64,000 nt of DNA from Diplodia intermedia (lineage: Eukaryota; Ascomycota; Dothideomycetes; Botryosphaeriales; Botryosphaeriaceae), in the NCBI GenBank assembly GCA_021495925.1, contig JAKEKT010000004.1, positions 558,001 through 622,000 on the forward strand, written 5' to 3'. Position numbers and translations under genes: made by a program. Shown here piece after piece: positions 32,113-42,785 of the stretch (its first letter is position 1; each line of letters opens with the position of its first letter). The notes under the pieces were generated by a model. That model saw only the letters and a program-made list of their open reading frames with translations, had not been told where the DNA came from and ran no database searches.

Positions 32113-35100
32113 ATGAGCAGCTCTAGCCCCGCGACGAACCCCACGACGAACGCCGCGCAGACCGCCAACGCCGCTTCCAACCAATCCACCGGAACGACGT
32201 CGCCCTCTGTCGCTGGCGCCGCTCAGCCCGCCGCCAAGTCGTACGCCAGTGCTGCGACAAAGAAGTCTGCTTCGCCTCCCGCGATCGCTTCTAGCACTCC
32301 CCAAGTGGCGGTGGGCTCTGCACAGCATGGAAAGACGGGCTCTGTGAACGGCAAAAGTCAAATCCAGCCCGCCGTTCCGGCCGTCGGCCCTGCGCCGATC
32401 GCCAATGGAGCTCCTGCCCACGGACGCAAGCCCTCTTCCATGACTATTAGCGCTGCTGGCACCTCTGGCCCCATGGCCAACGGCTCCAACACTCGCCCCA
32501 ACATCAGCTTCGGTTCTATGAACGCAGGTGGCTCGCCTGCCATTGCGAACAGCGTTCCTCAGGCGCCGCAGAACAGCACGCCTAATCCGCGCATCACCTC
32601 GCCCGCGACCTCTCCCTCGCCCATTCCGCAGCCGCCTGCGAGCGGCGGACGTCCGCCTGCCAGTTTGCAAGGACAGGGCAACGGTTTGAGCTTCGGATCC
32701 ATGGGCGGCGAAAATGGCGGCCAATCGGTATGCTCACCTCACCTCGTGTTACCTCGTCAGAGCCTGTTTGTTCATTTTCATCACTTGCAACAACCTCACC
32801 TGCTCTCCCGCTTTATCATACAAAGGACTGTGGCCCTATGCTGTGGTTCACGCGCGCTGACGATTCTCGATACTTAATAGGGCCGACCCGTTTCCATGCC
32901 CCCACAGGGCCCACCGCCAATGCCGCAGGCTCAACACTTGCGCCGCGAGTCCTCGCAGTCTGCACACAGCGATATGAGCAACCCAGCCATGAACCGCAAC
33001 TTCGTACCCCAGGCCGGTCGCGGTCGGGGTTACAACGGAGGATACAACGCGCCCTCACCAGGCCCGCAGTTCCGCCAACCCCTCAACCAGATGCGCGGCC
33101 CTATGCCCGGCGGGTTCCAGGGTCAGGGCGGTCCCATGGGATCACCCTACCGCCAGAACCGCAGTCCTGCCATGACTCCGGCTACCATGCAGCAACAGGC
33201 GCAGTTTGCCAACCAACCGCAGATGCCACACGCTGCGTACCCTGGTTACCCGCACCAGTTCCAACCAAATGTAAAAAACAAATCTCCCACCCTTGTCAGC
33301 ATCTCTGGGCCAGTCGAAACTTCAACGACTAGCCGCCAACCTTCGCACCTTGCACTGTATTCAGTCGTCTCTTCGACTGAACTTCAGCACACCTTCAACA
33401 CCCAACTTTCCACTTTTCCAACAATAACGCCAGAAAACGGCAATTTCGAAGACATTCTAACAGAACTCAAGGCTCAGGGCTTTTATGGGATGCAGCCTCA
33501 GCATCTCGATCCGACTCAGTTCAACCCCTACTACCAACCCGCTCCTGCCTACATGCACCCCGGCATGCCCTTCCAGGCGGGCGCTCCCCCGAGCCCTCGC
33601 CCCATGAACCATGCGCCCCACGCCGCACAGCCGTTCATCCCAGCTCAATATACCGCACCTCATGCACAGAGCATGTCGCGCACAAACTCGCAGGTTTCCG
33701 AACGTCCCCCTTCGACTATGGCAAACCCCCAAACGCCGTCGATGACTGCCGCTAGCCACGTCTCGCACACTCCCACCCAGAGCTCTAGCAGTCCCGCACC
33801 CTCTTCGAACTTCACGATACCCGCGAGGACTAAGAGCAAGGGAATTATCATCAAGAACCCTGATGGTGAGGTTGTAACTTTTGAGAAGAAGTCTTCTTCC
33901 CCCGCTCCGGGGCCCTCCAAGTCTCCTATTGTTGTTTCCTCCACCCCCACCCCTCCCCCACGCGCTCCCAGCGCCAATTCTCAGCACGGTCGGACGGACA
34001 GCATTTCGCAGAAGACCGCCGAGGAGAAGAAGGCGGAATTCCAAGAGCAGTTCCAGAAGCAGCTCGCTGAGGAAAGGCGCAGGAAGGACGAAGAGGAAAG
34101 GTTAACCAAAGAGAAGAAGGAGAAAGAAGAGAAGGAGGCGGCGGATGCACAGGCGGCCAAGGACAAGGCTGAAGCCGAGGAGAAGGCCGCAAAGGAGCGT
34201 GAAGCTGCTGAGGCCGCTGCGAAGGAAGAGGCCGCGAAGAAGGCTAAGGAAGAGGCTGAGCAGAAGGCCAAGGAGGCAGAGGAGAAGGCGAGGGAGGCAG
34301 AGGAGAAGAAGGCTAAGGAGGCCGAAGAGGAGGCCGCCAAGCAGGCCGATGAGGCCGCCAAACAGGCCGATGAAGCCACCAAGAAGGCCGAGGAAGAGCG
34401 CCTCCGCAAGGAGGAGGATGAGCGCCTCGAGCGCGAAATTGCCGAGATGGAGGCCGCTGAGCGTGAGGAAGAAGAGCGCGAAAAGGCTTTCCAAGAAAAG
34501 AAGAAGAAGCAAAAGGAGGAGGCTGAGGCTAAGGCCGCAGAGGCCGCCAAGAATGCTGATGATGAGATGAAGCGTCTTGAGCGTGAAGCAGAGGAGCGCG
34601 AGCTCGCGAAGGAGCGCGGCGAGAAGAAGGAGCAGACCGAGGAGGAGAAGGCCGAGGCTGCCAAGCTGTTCGCTTCTCTCAAGAAGCCGACGCTTGGACC
34701 TGGTGCCGAAGCCGAGTCTGCTGCTGCTTCGGATGCCATGCCCCCGCCTGCGCAGCCTGCTTCGAAGGTGGCTGCCGCTGCCGCCAAGCCAAAGCCTGCT
34801 GCTCTTAAGCTTGAGACTCGTAAGCCTGTCGAGCCTCCGGCGCCTACTCCTGGTATGCAGGCCCTTAAGTCTGCTCGCTTCCTGAGAGTACAAGCCGACG
34901 ACCTCAAGTATCCTGAGGGCGTCAAGTCGCCGAACCCTGCGCTCAACCAGGGCCGTGGTGGCAAGGGCTTCAAGTATGACAAGGACTTCCTGCTACAGTT
35001 CCAGGAGGTCTTCAAGGAGAAGCCTTCAGTCGACTGGGACAACAAAGTCAGGGAAACGGTTGGCGAAGGTGGCGACTCTGCCCGCCCTGGATCCGCCCGC

Positions 35101-36914
35101 ACTCCTTCTGGCATGGGCAGCCGTGGCTCTCGCAACACAATGCCGCTACCTGGAGGATCCATTGGCAACTTCGCAATGACCGCCGGCAACGGCAACCGTA
35201 CTCTGCCTCGTGGCACCACTTCCGAGCAACGGTTCAACATAGCCAACGGCATGGGATCTCGCAGCTCTTCCGCCAACCCTATGGCAAACTTCAGCGCTCG
35301 CACTGGCAGTTTCCCTGGTGGGGCTCTCGCTGGCGGTCGTTCTGCCTCGTCCTACGCTCCCGCCGTTAACAACTCGCCTCGTTCTGGCAGTGGTCGCAAG
35401 CAGCCGAGCCGTCGTGGTAACCCCTCAAGGATGAATGAGGAGAAGACGATGCCTCTGACCGCTAACGCTGATATTGCGCCCCTGGTCAAGTCGAACACTG
35501 GCTGGGTTCCGACTAGTCTTACGCAGCCTGCCCAGGTTAACCTTGCTGCGGGCAATCTTACCCCAGATGTCGTGCAGAGGAAGGTCAAGGCAGCTCTCAA
35601 CAAGATGACTCCGGAGAAATTCGACAGAATTGCGGATCAAATCCTCGAGATTGCTAAGCAGTCCGAGAATGAGAGCGATGGCAGGACCCTGCGCCAAGTC
35701 ATCCAGCTTACCTTTGAGAAGGCTTGCGACGAAGCTCACTGGGCTTCCATGTACGCTAAGTTCTGCAAGCGAATGCTTGAGACCATGTCCCCGGCCATCA
35801 AGGATGAAAACGTTCGCGACAAGAACGGCAACCCCGTCCTCGGTGGCAACCTGTTCCGCAAATACCTACTCAACCGCTGCCAAGAAGACTTCGAGCGGGG
35901 TTGGGAGGCCAATCTGCCCATGAGGAAAGAGGGCGAAAGCGAAGAGGCTGCCATGCTCAGCGAAGAGTACTACATTGCTGCCGCCGCGAAGAGAAAGGGT
36001 CTTGGTCTCATTCAGTTTATTGGTGAGCTCTACAAGCTCGGCATGCTTACGGTCCGCATCATGCACGAGTGTGTCATGAGATTGCTGAACTTCGAGGGAG
36101 TCCCTGACGAGTCCAACATTGAGTCTCTGGTCAAGCTACTGCGAACCGTTGGTGCCACCATGGAGACCAGCGAAGCTGGTGCCCAGATGATCCGCGCCTA
36201 CTTTGAGCGCATCGAAAAGGTCAAGGATCTGCCCGCCCTCCCCAGCCGTATGCACTTCATGCTGCTCGATCTGGTCGAATTGAGGAGGAAGGGCTGGAAG
36301 TCGAAGGACGATGCCAAGGGCCCCAAGACGCTCCAGGAGATTCACGAGGAGGCTCTCAAAGCTCAGCAGCAAGCCGAGCTCGAGAGGTCGCGCAATCCGC
36401 CTCGTGGTGGTGGCGGCCGCCCGGCTATGGGCCGTGGCGACGTTCGCTCTTTCTCCGGTGGTGGCATGATGCCCCCGCCGGACTACAAGAACAACACTTT
36501 GGGCATGGACGAGCTCAGGAAACTGTCCAAGAACGCCTCTGGTCGCACCTCCAGTTCTGGCCCTGGCACGTTCGGACCTTCCTCGCTATTTGCCGGTCGT
36601 AGTGGCAGCGGCCGTAGGAACCTCGGCCCTGGTGGCGGTTTGAACAGAGCCGGCGACGACTCTGGCAACTCTTCCCGCACCGGAACCCCACCTGTTAAGG
36701 AGAAGGAGACCCAATCCACGCATACGAACTCGTTCAGGTAAGTTTTGCCAACAGCTCCGTGAGTTTGCAAGTGCAGAGAGACTGACTTTATCACAGTGCG
36801 CTAGCAGCTCTTGAGGCCGGAGATGACGGGAACCATGAAGCTGCGTCTCCCGAGCCGAGCAAGGTCCAGCCAGCCGCGGCTGGCGGCGAGAAGAAGGAAG
36901 GTGCTGGAGCATAG
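32113..36914 (+). CDS. tif4631: Translation initiation factor eIF4G
   Basis: Scaffold of the cap-binding complex eIF4F, linking eIF4E, eIF4A and poly(A)-binding protein. Exons: 32113-32727, 32881-36737 and 36797-36914. A further intron, 33271-33471, is likely but its 201 nt stay open in frame; the protein is 1,529 residues with it and 1,462 without. The N-terminal third is Pro/Gln/Ser/Asn-rich. Residues ~585-800 form a long Glu/Lys/Arg/Ala-rich helix. The eIF4E-binding motif YDKDFLLQF (Y-x4-L-L) lies near residue 900. The MIF4G domain (eIF4A and RNA binding) runs about 1100-1345, starting RKVKAALNKMTPEKFDRIAD. The tail is Gly/Arg/Ser-rich. Start MSSSSPATNP is the first ATG after the leader. 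Confidence 0.93.
33271..33471 (+). other. Probable in-frame intron inside eIF4G
   Basis: Begins GTAAAA and ends TTCTAACAGAACTCAAG, which has a branch site 14 nt before the acceptor. It is exactly 201 nt, has no in-frame stop, and differs in composition from the Pro/Gln-rich flanks. Removing it joins FQPN to AQGFYGMQPQ. Confidence 0.6.
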
Positions 36915-39035
36915 ATTCCTCTTGCATTCAACGGCATCTGATTTCTCCGACCGCGGCTCTTCCTCTTCGGACCTTCTCGGTTCGACCGTTTTCTACATTA
37001 GTTGCATAGATTTCGGTTTGCTTGCGCATCTGAACGGGCTGCATTTTCGCGTGGGTCTCTTCGTGGGCTGTCTTAAGACAAAAGTTCTTCTCCATTTCTT
37101 CGGGTTTCGGGCAGGGTTTGGGCAAAAAGAAAGGGCTGTCGTGTTTTCTCCAATTCCCAATGCTTCTTTGCTTTTCCTTCCTCGCGCAATGAACGTTTAT
37201 GTATGGCGGGGACATTACCCCACGGCGTTGACGGCATTTTCCATTTCCTAATGATTCGACTTTTTCGCGAGTATCATCAGCAGAAAGAGCGGTGCGGAGG
37301 GCCCTTTTCGTTGCTAGCCGGTCAAACAGACATGCTCGATTGGCATCTTACTCCTACACCCTGGGACACGGCACCGTGGCCCCGCTCGCTCCTTTGGTTC
37401 GGCTGTCGATATTGTTATGTACTGTGCGAGCAGGCTCTCTCAGCCAGCTCTGCTACGAGCTGGCTTCTACCATGGCCTTCGCGGCAAGCGTTGCTCGCTT
37501 GGGATTGACAAGGTTCTTCTTTTCCTTCGTGCGGGCTCGTGGAGGAAAGCAGCGGAGCGTCGTGACGATCAACCACACAGAAAGAAAGCGGTATGGGCTT
37601 GATGATCGCAACGTATGAATGGACCGGGGAAATGAGACGGACGAATGATGGAGCTGCCCGGCTGATTTTCTCTTCTCCTACCGCTACCGCTGTTACTTCT
37701 GCAGGGGCACTGCGATTCCTATCTTCCTTTCCTCCTCATTGTCGTCTTTACTCTGTACACAAGAGAGCGCAGATAATCATGCGAGGTTCCAAAAATTTCA
37801 AGGCTATAGTGCATGGTTGGTGTGAAGCTGTTGATCTGATCTGACTTGCAGCTTGGGTGGAGGGAAGTTGACATGATATGGTCGCACCTAGATTGATGAG
37901 CGCCTCGCTAGGCAAAGGGCATCAAAACAAGTCGCGTGCGCTAAACCTAGCCTACCGTTGGATTGGGAGAACACGGAGGCCATGACAAGCGGGGAGTTAT
38001 ATCGTCCCGTCGCTAACAAAAACGGCTCGGGCGATCATATGCGTCCTTAGCGATGATCTTATTATTAATGCCAATCTCTTTCGATGCCCTGCTTAATGAA
38101 GTGGCCCTTCCGCGATATAGTATCTCAGACATGACATTCCCACATTTTCTTTTCGATCACACCCGTGCCCAAGGTCTTGGGTCTCTCTTGATAATACCAT
38201 TTCCCGCCGCACGCCCCATCGTTTCTCGCGATCTGTTTGCTATGCGGGGGTGCGAAGCAAGCACCGGCGTATGGATGCGCTAAGAGAAATATTATGTCCC
38301 CGGAAGCGTGTGATTGGACGATGGTTGGGGTAGCGTGATGCTCTCGCCGGGATGATAGCCGTGTTTGAGGACGTGAGTGGAGAGAGCGGAGGCGACGAAA
38401 GTCTGAGATAGGTTCGCTTAGTGTTGAGCAAAAGCCTCCTCCAAGCTTTGCTAAGTATGAGGGCAACTGCCTTCAGACCGGGCTGAGGAGATAGTACTTC
38501 CACGCAAACAGTACCCACCAGTGGAAGACGTTGATTGGCCGTTGACGAGAAGCAGACGCCCAGATAGCGGGTGAGACACAACAGAGTCTTTACCTCATCT
38601 GACGCAATACTCCAAGCGGCGGTCCCCTAAAAGTAGGCTGTGTGTGCATATAGCCGGTGGACCCTGCAGGGAACAAGCCTGACGATCGCAGTCGCGCAGC
38701 CGATGCAGCTGATGCGCGGTTGTCGTCAGACCCCGGTGGCGCATCAGGTTCGTCAAATCAGGATCGAGATGCGGGCGGATCGTCCAGCTGCGAACGTTGG
38801 CGTTGGCGAGACATGAAGACGTCATAGCCCCCCTGCGGATGGTCGAGCGCAGGAAGGAACGGCGTGCGGGGGCCACCACCGTTGATGCCTATATTAACAG
38901 CCGTTGGCTGCCTCCGTGTCGTACTCAATCGCAACATCATCGCAAGAATCAACCAGGTACTGTTCTCGAAAAGCGGATCGAAATCAGCGAAATCAACACT
39001 GCTATACAAAACCTCGACTTCTACAACCACACACA
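36915..39035. other. Intergenic: eIF4G 3' region and promoter of the small repetitive gene
   Basis: 2.1 kb with no supported gene. Transcript-end-like T-rich sequence follows eIF4G. Near the right end a TATATTAA box lies at 38890-38897 and a CCCCT stress-element-like motif near 38830. Frames here are short and unconserved-looking. Confidence 0.5.
38890..38897 (+). promoter_or_regulatory. TATA box of the small repetitive-protein gene
   Basis: TATATTAA 139 bp before ATG 39036, with a CCCCCTGCGG stretch ~60 bp further upstream that contains the CCCCT core bound by Msn2/4-type factors in yeast. Placement is plausible; binding is inferred. Confidence 0.45.
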
Positions 39036-39472
39036 ATGTCTTCCGATCAGAACCAGAACAAGCAAGGTACATATCCCTCTACCTCACCTTCGCAACACTC
39101 ACAACCTCATCGCCACCTTTACTGCTTCTCTTGCGGGTGCTTGTTTCCTTACAGAAGTACCTGCTAAACGCTAATTAGGCATTTTCGGGTCCTTAGGCAA
39201 CGTCGCTGGCAGCGCTGCCGGCACGGTCGGCAAAGGTGTCTCGGGCGTCACCAACACCCTGGGTGAGACTGTCGGCACCGTGGGCAAGGGCCTCGGCGAC
39301 ACCCTCACTGGCGTGACAAAGGGTGTTGGAGACACCACCAAGGGTGAGTATCACTGTTCTAGTCATAATGGAATAGATGAGGCTGATGATGTCAGGCGTC
39401 GGAAACACCGTCAGCGCCGGAACCGACAAGGTTGGAGACACCGTGTCTAGCAAGCCCAGCGACACCAAGTAA
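39036..39472 (+). CDS. Small Gly/Thr/Val repeat protein, unrecognised (LEA-like?)
   Basis: Three exons (39036-39066, 39179-39343, 39396-39472) give 90 residues. After MSSDQNQNKQ the protein is built from imperfect repeats of the type G-V-G-D/K/E-T/G, e.g. VGKGVSGVTNTLGETVG and GVTKGVGDTTKGVGNT. The repeat is rich in Gly, Thr, Val and Lys and lacks Cys and Trp. Introns carry GTACAT/GTGAGT donors and TTAG/TCAG acceptors with matching phases, and a TATA box lies upstream. The pattern recalls small hydrophilic LEA-like or conidium/stress proteins, but I do not recognise a family. The stop lies 213 bp from the convergent enoyl-CoA hydratase gene. Confidence 0.65.
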
Positions 39473-39685
39473 AGGAAAGCCTAAGGATGGAAGGTTATGA
39501 TGTAATGATTACTACGTGCTGAGCATTTGCTCTTGCACTTTGCGAATGTAATAATAGCAAATACCACTCTTGATCAAGCCCAGATATTTCATGGGTCTAA
39601 ATTAACACTTGTTTTGGAACGATGTAAAGATCAACACTTCCATCGTAGCCAAACTTGCCATTATTAACTTGTTATCTACCACTAA

Positions 39686-40685
39686 TCATTCGTTCGACCA
39701 TTCAGGCTTCTTCTTCTCGGCGAATGCAGTCATGCCTGCCATGTCATCAGTCGGCTGGCCTAACAAGGACTTAGGCATACTTACCGATCTTTTGGTCCCT
39801 GCTGCCGAACAAGCTGTGGAAGACTCTCCGCTCGAATTCAACGCCCTCTCTGATTCCCTGGTCCTGACTCTTGTTCACAACCTCCTTGCCGGCCTTGACA
39901 GCTATCTTGCTATAGCCGGCGATCTTAGCGGCGGTATCAATGGCACCATTGACGCACTCGTCCGCAGTACCAAAGACCTTGGCTGCAAGGCCCCACTCGT
40001 ACGCTTGGGTCCCGGAGAAGTTGTCGCCGGTGAGGACGAGATCCATAGCCTTGGCCTTGCCGATGGCGCGCGTCAGACGCTGGGAGCCGCCGGCGCCAGG
40101 GATGACGCCGAGCTTGATCTCGGGTTGGCCGAAGGTGGCGCCCTGGGAGCAGTAGAGGATGTCAGCCATCATGGCGAGCTCGCAGCCGCCGCCAAGGGCG
40201 TAGCCGTTGACGGCGGAGATGATGGGCTTCTTGATCTGCGACGTCATGTCGGACCAGTCCTCGATGAAGTCGCGGCCGTAGGCGTCGGCAAACGACTTGT
40301 CCTTCATCTCCTTGATGTCAGCACCGGCGGCGAAGGCCTTGGCGGAGCCGGTGATGACGATGGCGCCAGTGTCCGCATCGGCGTCGAGCTTGCGCAACGC
40401 ATCGTTGAGTTCGGCGATGAGCGGGGAGAAGAGGGCGTTGAGGGCTTTAGGGCGGTTAAGGGTGACTAAGGCAGAGAAAGAGATAGAGAGCAATTGTTAG
40501 CATACTGACATCAAAGCATCGCCGGGAAGCTGGAGCATACCCAGCCCCACGCCAGGCTTGGGGGAGGAGACCTGGATGTGCTCATATGAAGGCAGCGCGG
40601 TGGAATAGCATCGGACAACGCGGGGGAAAGCTGGCGAGCGGACGAATTGCGAGGCGAGTCGCCGGGACGCGAGGAAGGAAGCCAT
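39686..40685 (-). CDS. Mitochondrial enoyl-CoA hydratase (crotonase family)
   Basis: Hydrates 2-enoyl-CoA in fatty-acid and amino-acid breakdown. Three exons: 40541-40685, 39785-40465, 39686-39735, giving 291 residues, normal for the family. The N-terminus MASFLASRRLASQFVR is Arg-rich and without acids, a typical mitochondrial leader. The oxyanion-hole region AFAAGADIKEM is present, as are both catalytic Glu, in GGGCELAMMADI and FGQPEIKLGVIPGAGG. The end FAEKKKPEW is typical of the family. The first donor is GTATGC at 40540-40539, not the later one near 40505; only the earlier site restores the frame into VTLNRPKALNALF. It is divergent from rer1. Confidence 0.94.
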
Positions 40686-41169
40686 TGTCGAAGCCGGACT
40701 AGAGTACAGGGCGCGTGCTGCAATTCAGTGAAGGGAAAGAGAGATGCGGGGCTGCGCAGCGCATTGTGAGCTCTGGCGGAGCTGCGCAGCTGCAGTGTGC
40801 TAGGTATTGCCGAGGGAAGCCGCCCTGCGTCATAGCCCCGTGCGTGCGTGGTGCCGTGGTGCCTGAGCGGCAAGGCAGACGCGAGTGATGGATGCCTCAG
40901 GCCACGAGGGGCACGGATCGTTTCAGGCGACTTGTCCCAAAGTTGGGGGAGGCGCAACACCAGCCGCGCAGTTCGGAATCGCGCCAGCGCCCGTTGAGCC
41001 ACCCTCCCATCTCCGACAAAAAAAGGTTGCGTGTCTTGCTCAGCCACATCCACGCGCTTCCCTCGCCTCTTGGCCGACACGCCTTCTCCTCTGCCTCTTC
41101 CACCCACGCTCCTTCTGCTTGCGCCTCCATCTCGACGACTCTCGCCGCCTCGCCGCAACCTCCGCTATC
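40686..41169. promoter_or_regulatory. Shared divergent promoter (enoyl-CoA hydratase / rer1)
   Basis: 484 bp between two head-to-head genes; C-rich tracts on the plus strand just before rer1. No TATA box recognised. Confidence 0.5.
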
Positions 41170-41895
41170 ATGGACGCGCCTGAGCCCGAGACCCCCTTTG
41201 CCGCCGTGAGCGCGCAAACCACCAAGTATGGCCAGGTAAGCACAGTCGCAGGTCCAGAATTGGCGCGCTCACTGACGCCACGCAAGATCTACCAAGCCTA
41301 TCTCGACAAGTCGACGCCTTTCGTCACCCAGCGCTGGATAGGCACCGGCGTGCTCTTCCTCATCTTCGGTCTGCGCATTGTGTTTGCGCAAGGCTGGTAC
41401 ATTGGTATGGGAACGATCGATGGAAAACGGTTGCAAGCAAAGGCTGACGACGTGCGGCGCAGTTGCCTACTCGCTGGGAATCTACCTCCTGAACCTCTTC
41501 CTGGCCTTCATCTCGCCCAAGTTCGACCCCGCGCTGGAGCAGGATGAGGGCATGGAGGACGGCACGGCGGGCGGGCTGCCCACCAAGGAGGAGGACGAGT
41601 TCCGGCCGTTCGTGAGGAGGCTTCCCGAGTTCAAGTTCTGGTACTCGGCCACGAAGGCCATCGCCATCGGCTTCGTCTGCAGCTGGTTCGTGATGTTCGA
41701 CCTGCCCGTCTTCTGGCCCGTTCTGGTTGTCTACTGGTTGATTCTGTTCTGCTTGACGAGTAAGTTCCCTTGTAGCTGCAGCTGCGAGCCAGCGTCCATC
41801 TAACACAGTGCACAGTGCGGAGGCAAATCCAGCATATGATCAAGTACCGCTACGTCCCCTTCACGGTCGGCAAGAAGAACTTCCGCGCCAAATGA
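41170..41895 (+). CDS. rer1: Rer1, Golgi receptor that returns ER membrane proteins
   Basis: Recognises transmembrane segments of escaped ER proteins in the early Golgi and returns them in COPI vesicles. Four exons: 41170-41235, 41287-41404, 41463-41759, 41816-41895, giving 186 residues. After the first intron comes IYQAYLDKSTPFVTQRWIG, then four hydrophobic segments in two pairs: GTGVLFLIFGLRIVFAQ, VAYSLGIYLLNLFLAFI, an acidic hydrophilic loop (FDPALEQDE), AIAIGFVCSWFVMFD and VFWPVLVVYWLILFCL. The basic tail MIKYRYVPFTVGKKNF is a family signature. The first intron, 41236-41286, is 51 nt, ends CTGACGCCACGCAAG and has no in-frame stop, so a retained form would simply add 17 residues. Confidence 0.95.
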
Positions 41896-42785
41896 GCGGA
41901 AGCGGAGCGAGAGCAGGCGAGGCTTTTGCGGCGGATGGGACGCTGTACTCATTAAAACCTTTGGCTTAGCCTCGGCATAATTTGGAGTCTGGAGGGCGTA
42001 ATGCGCCATAGCCGTTGGTGGCAGCGTGTATGTGTATGTATGGACACGGAGTTATGAACAAGACCGGCTTGGATCAATCAATCGACAGCCATCATCATTC
42101 TCAACGTTTGCATCCGCTCAGGGCGTGTGATGTTGCTACGATGGGTCACGGATTGGCTCGAAGGAGGCACGACAAGCTCATTATCTTAGCAAATGGGATC
42201 TACGTCTAGACATGTTAATAAAACTCAGCTATCCAAATAGGAATCGTTATCCGTCTGGCGAGACGAAGGTAGCAATTACGAGAAAAAAGACGACAGATAT
42301 CTGCAGCTTTGGTGACATGAATGCCCAAGTGGGAGGACTCTGGCGCTGCGTCTTCGGCGCCGGGCTGGCGTGCTGACGACACGGCTGGTGATTGGCCGAA
42401 CCAAAACAACCATCACAGCGATCCCCCACTGGGCTGCCCCTCAACACCACGCGCCGGCGCACATGGCGCCACGAAGACCTGTAAGAGGTCCGTTCCTGGG
42501 CGCTGCTTGCGGCTACCGTCTGCACGATCTGCGTCGCCTTGGGACCCTGACGTGCCGCCGCTGTTCTCGCCGAAGCGTGACGGAGAAGAGCCGCAACATG
42601 TGCTTGCAACCACTCGCCCTCATTGGTGTCGTTATTCTGGCTTCTGCCTTTGCTTCATCATGTGCGCCACTGCCGCGCAGATGCGCCGACCTCGCGACCG
42701 TCTGCCCTGCCAGCCGCTTCCGTGAAATATCCACGGCTACGCCCCCGCCTTGACACTTCCTCTGCCATCGTCCTCACCGTTCAAC
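41896..42785. other. Intergenic between rer1 and bta1
   Basis: 890 bp: rer1 3' region and bta1 promoter. Short frames only; nothing recognised. Confidence 0.5.

Noticed and set aside
33981..35303. 440-codon minus-strand frame opposite eIF4G
   Set aside because: Ser/Ala/Leu-rich reverse complement of the Glu/Lys repeat region; produced by codon bias.
40497..40540. Alternative first donor of the enoyl-CoA hydratase near 40505
   Set aside because: It leaves phase 0 while exon 2 needs phase 1; the GTATGC donor at 40540 restores the conserved protein.
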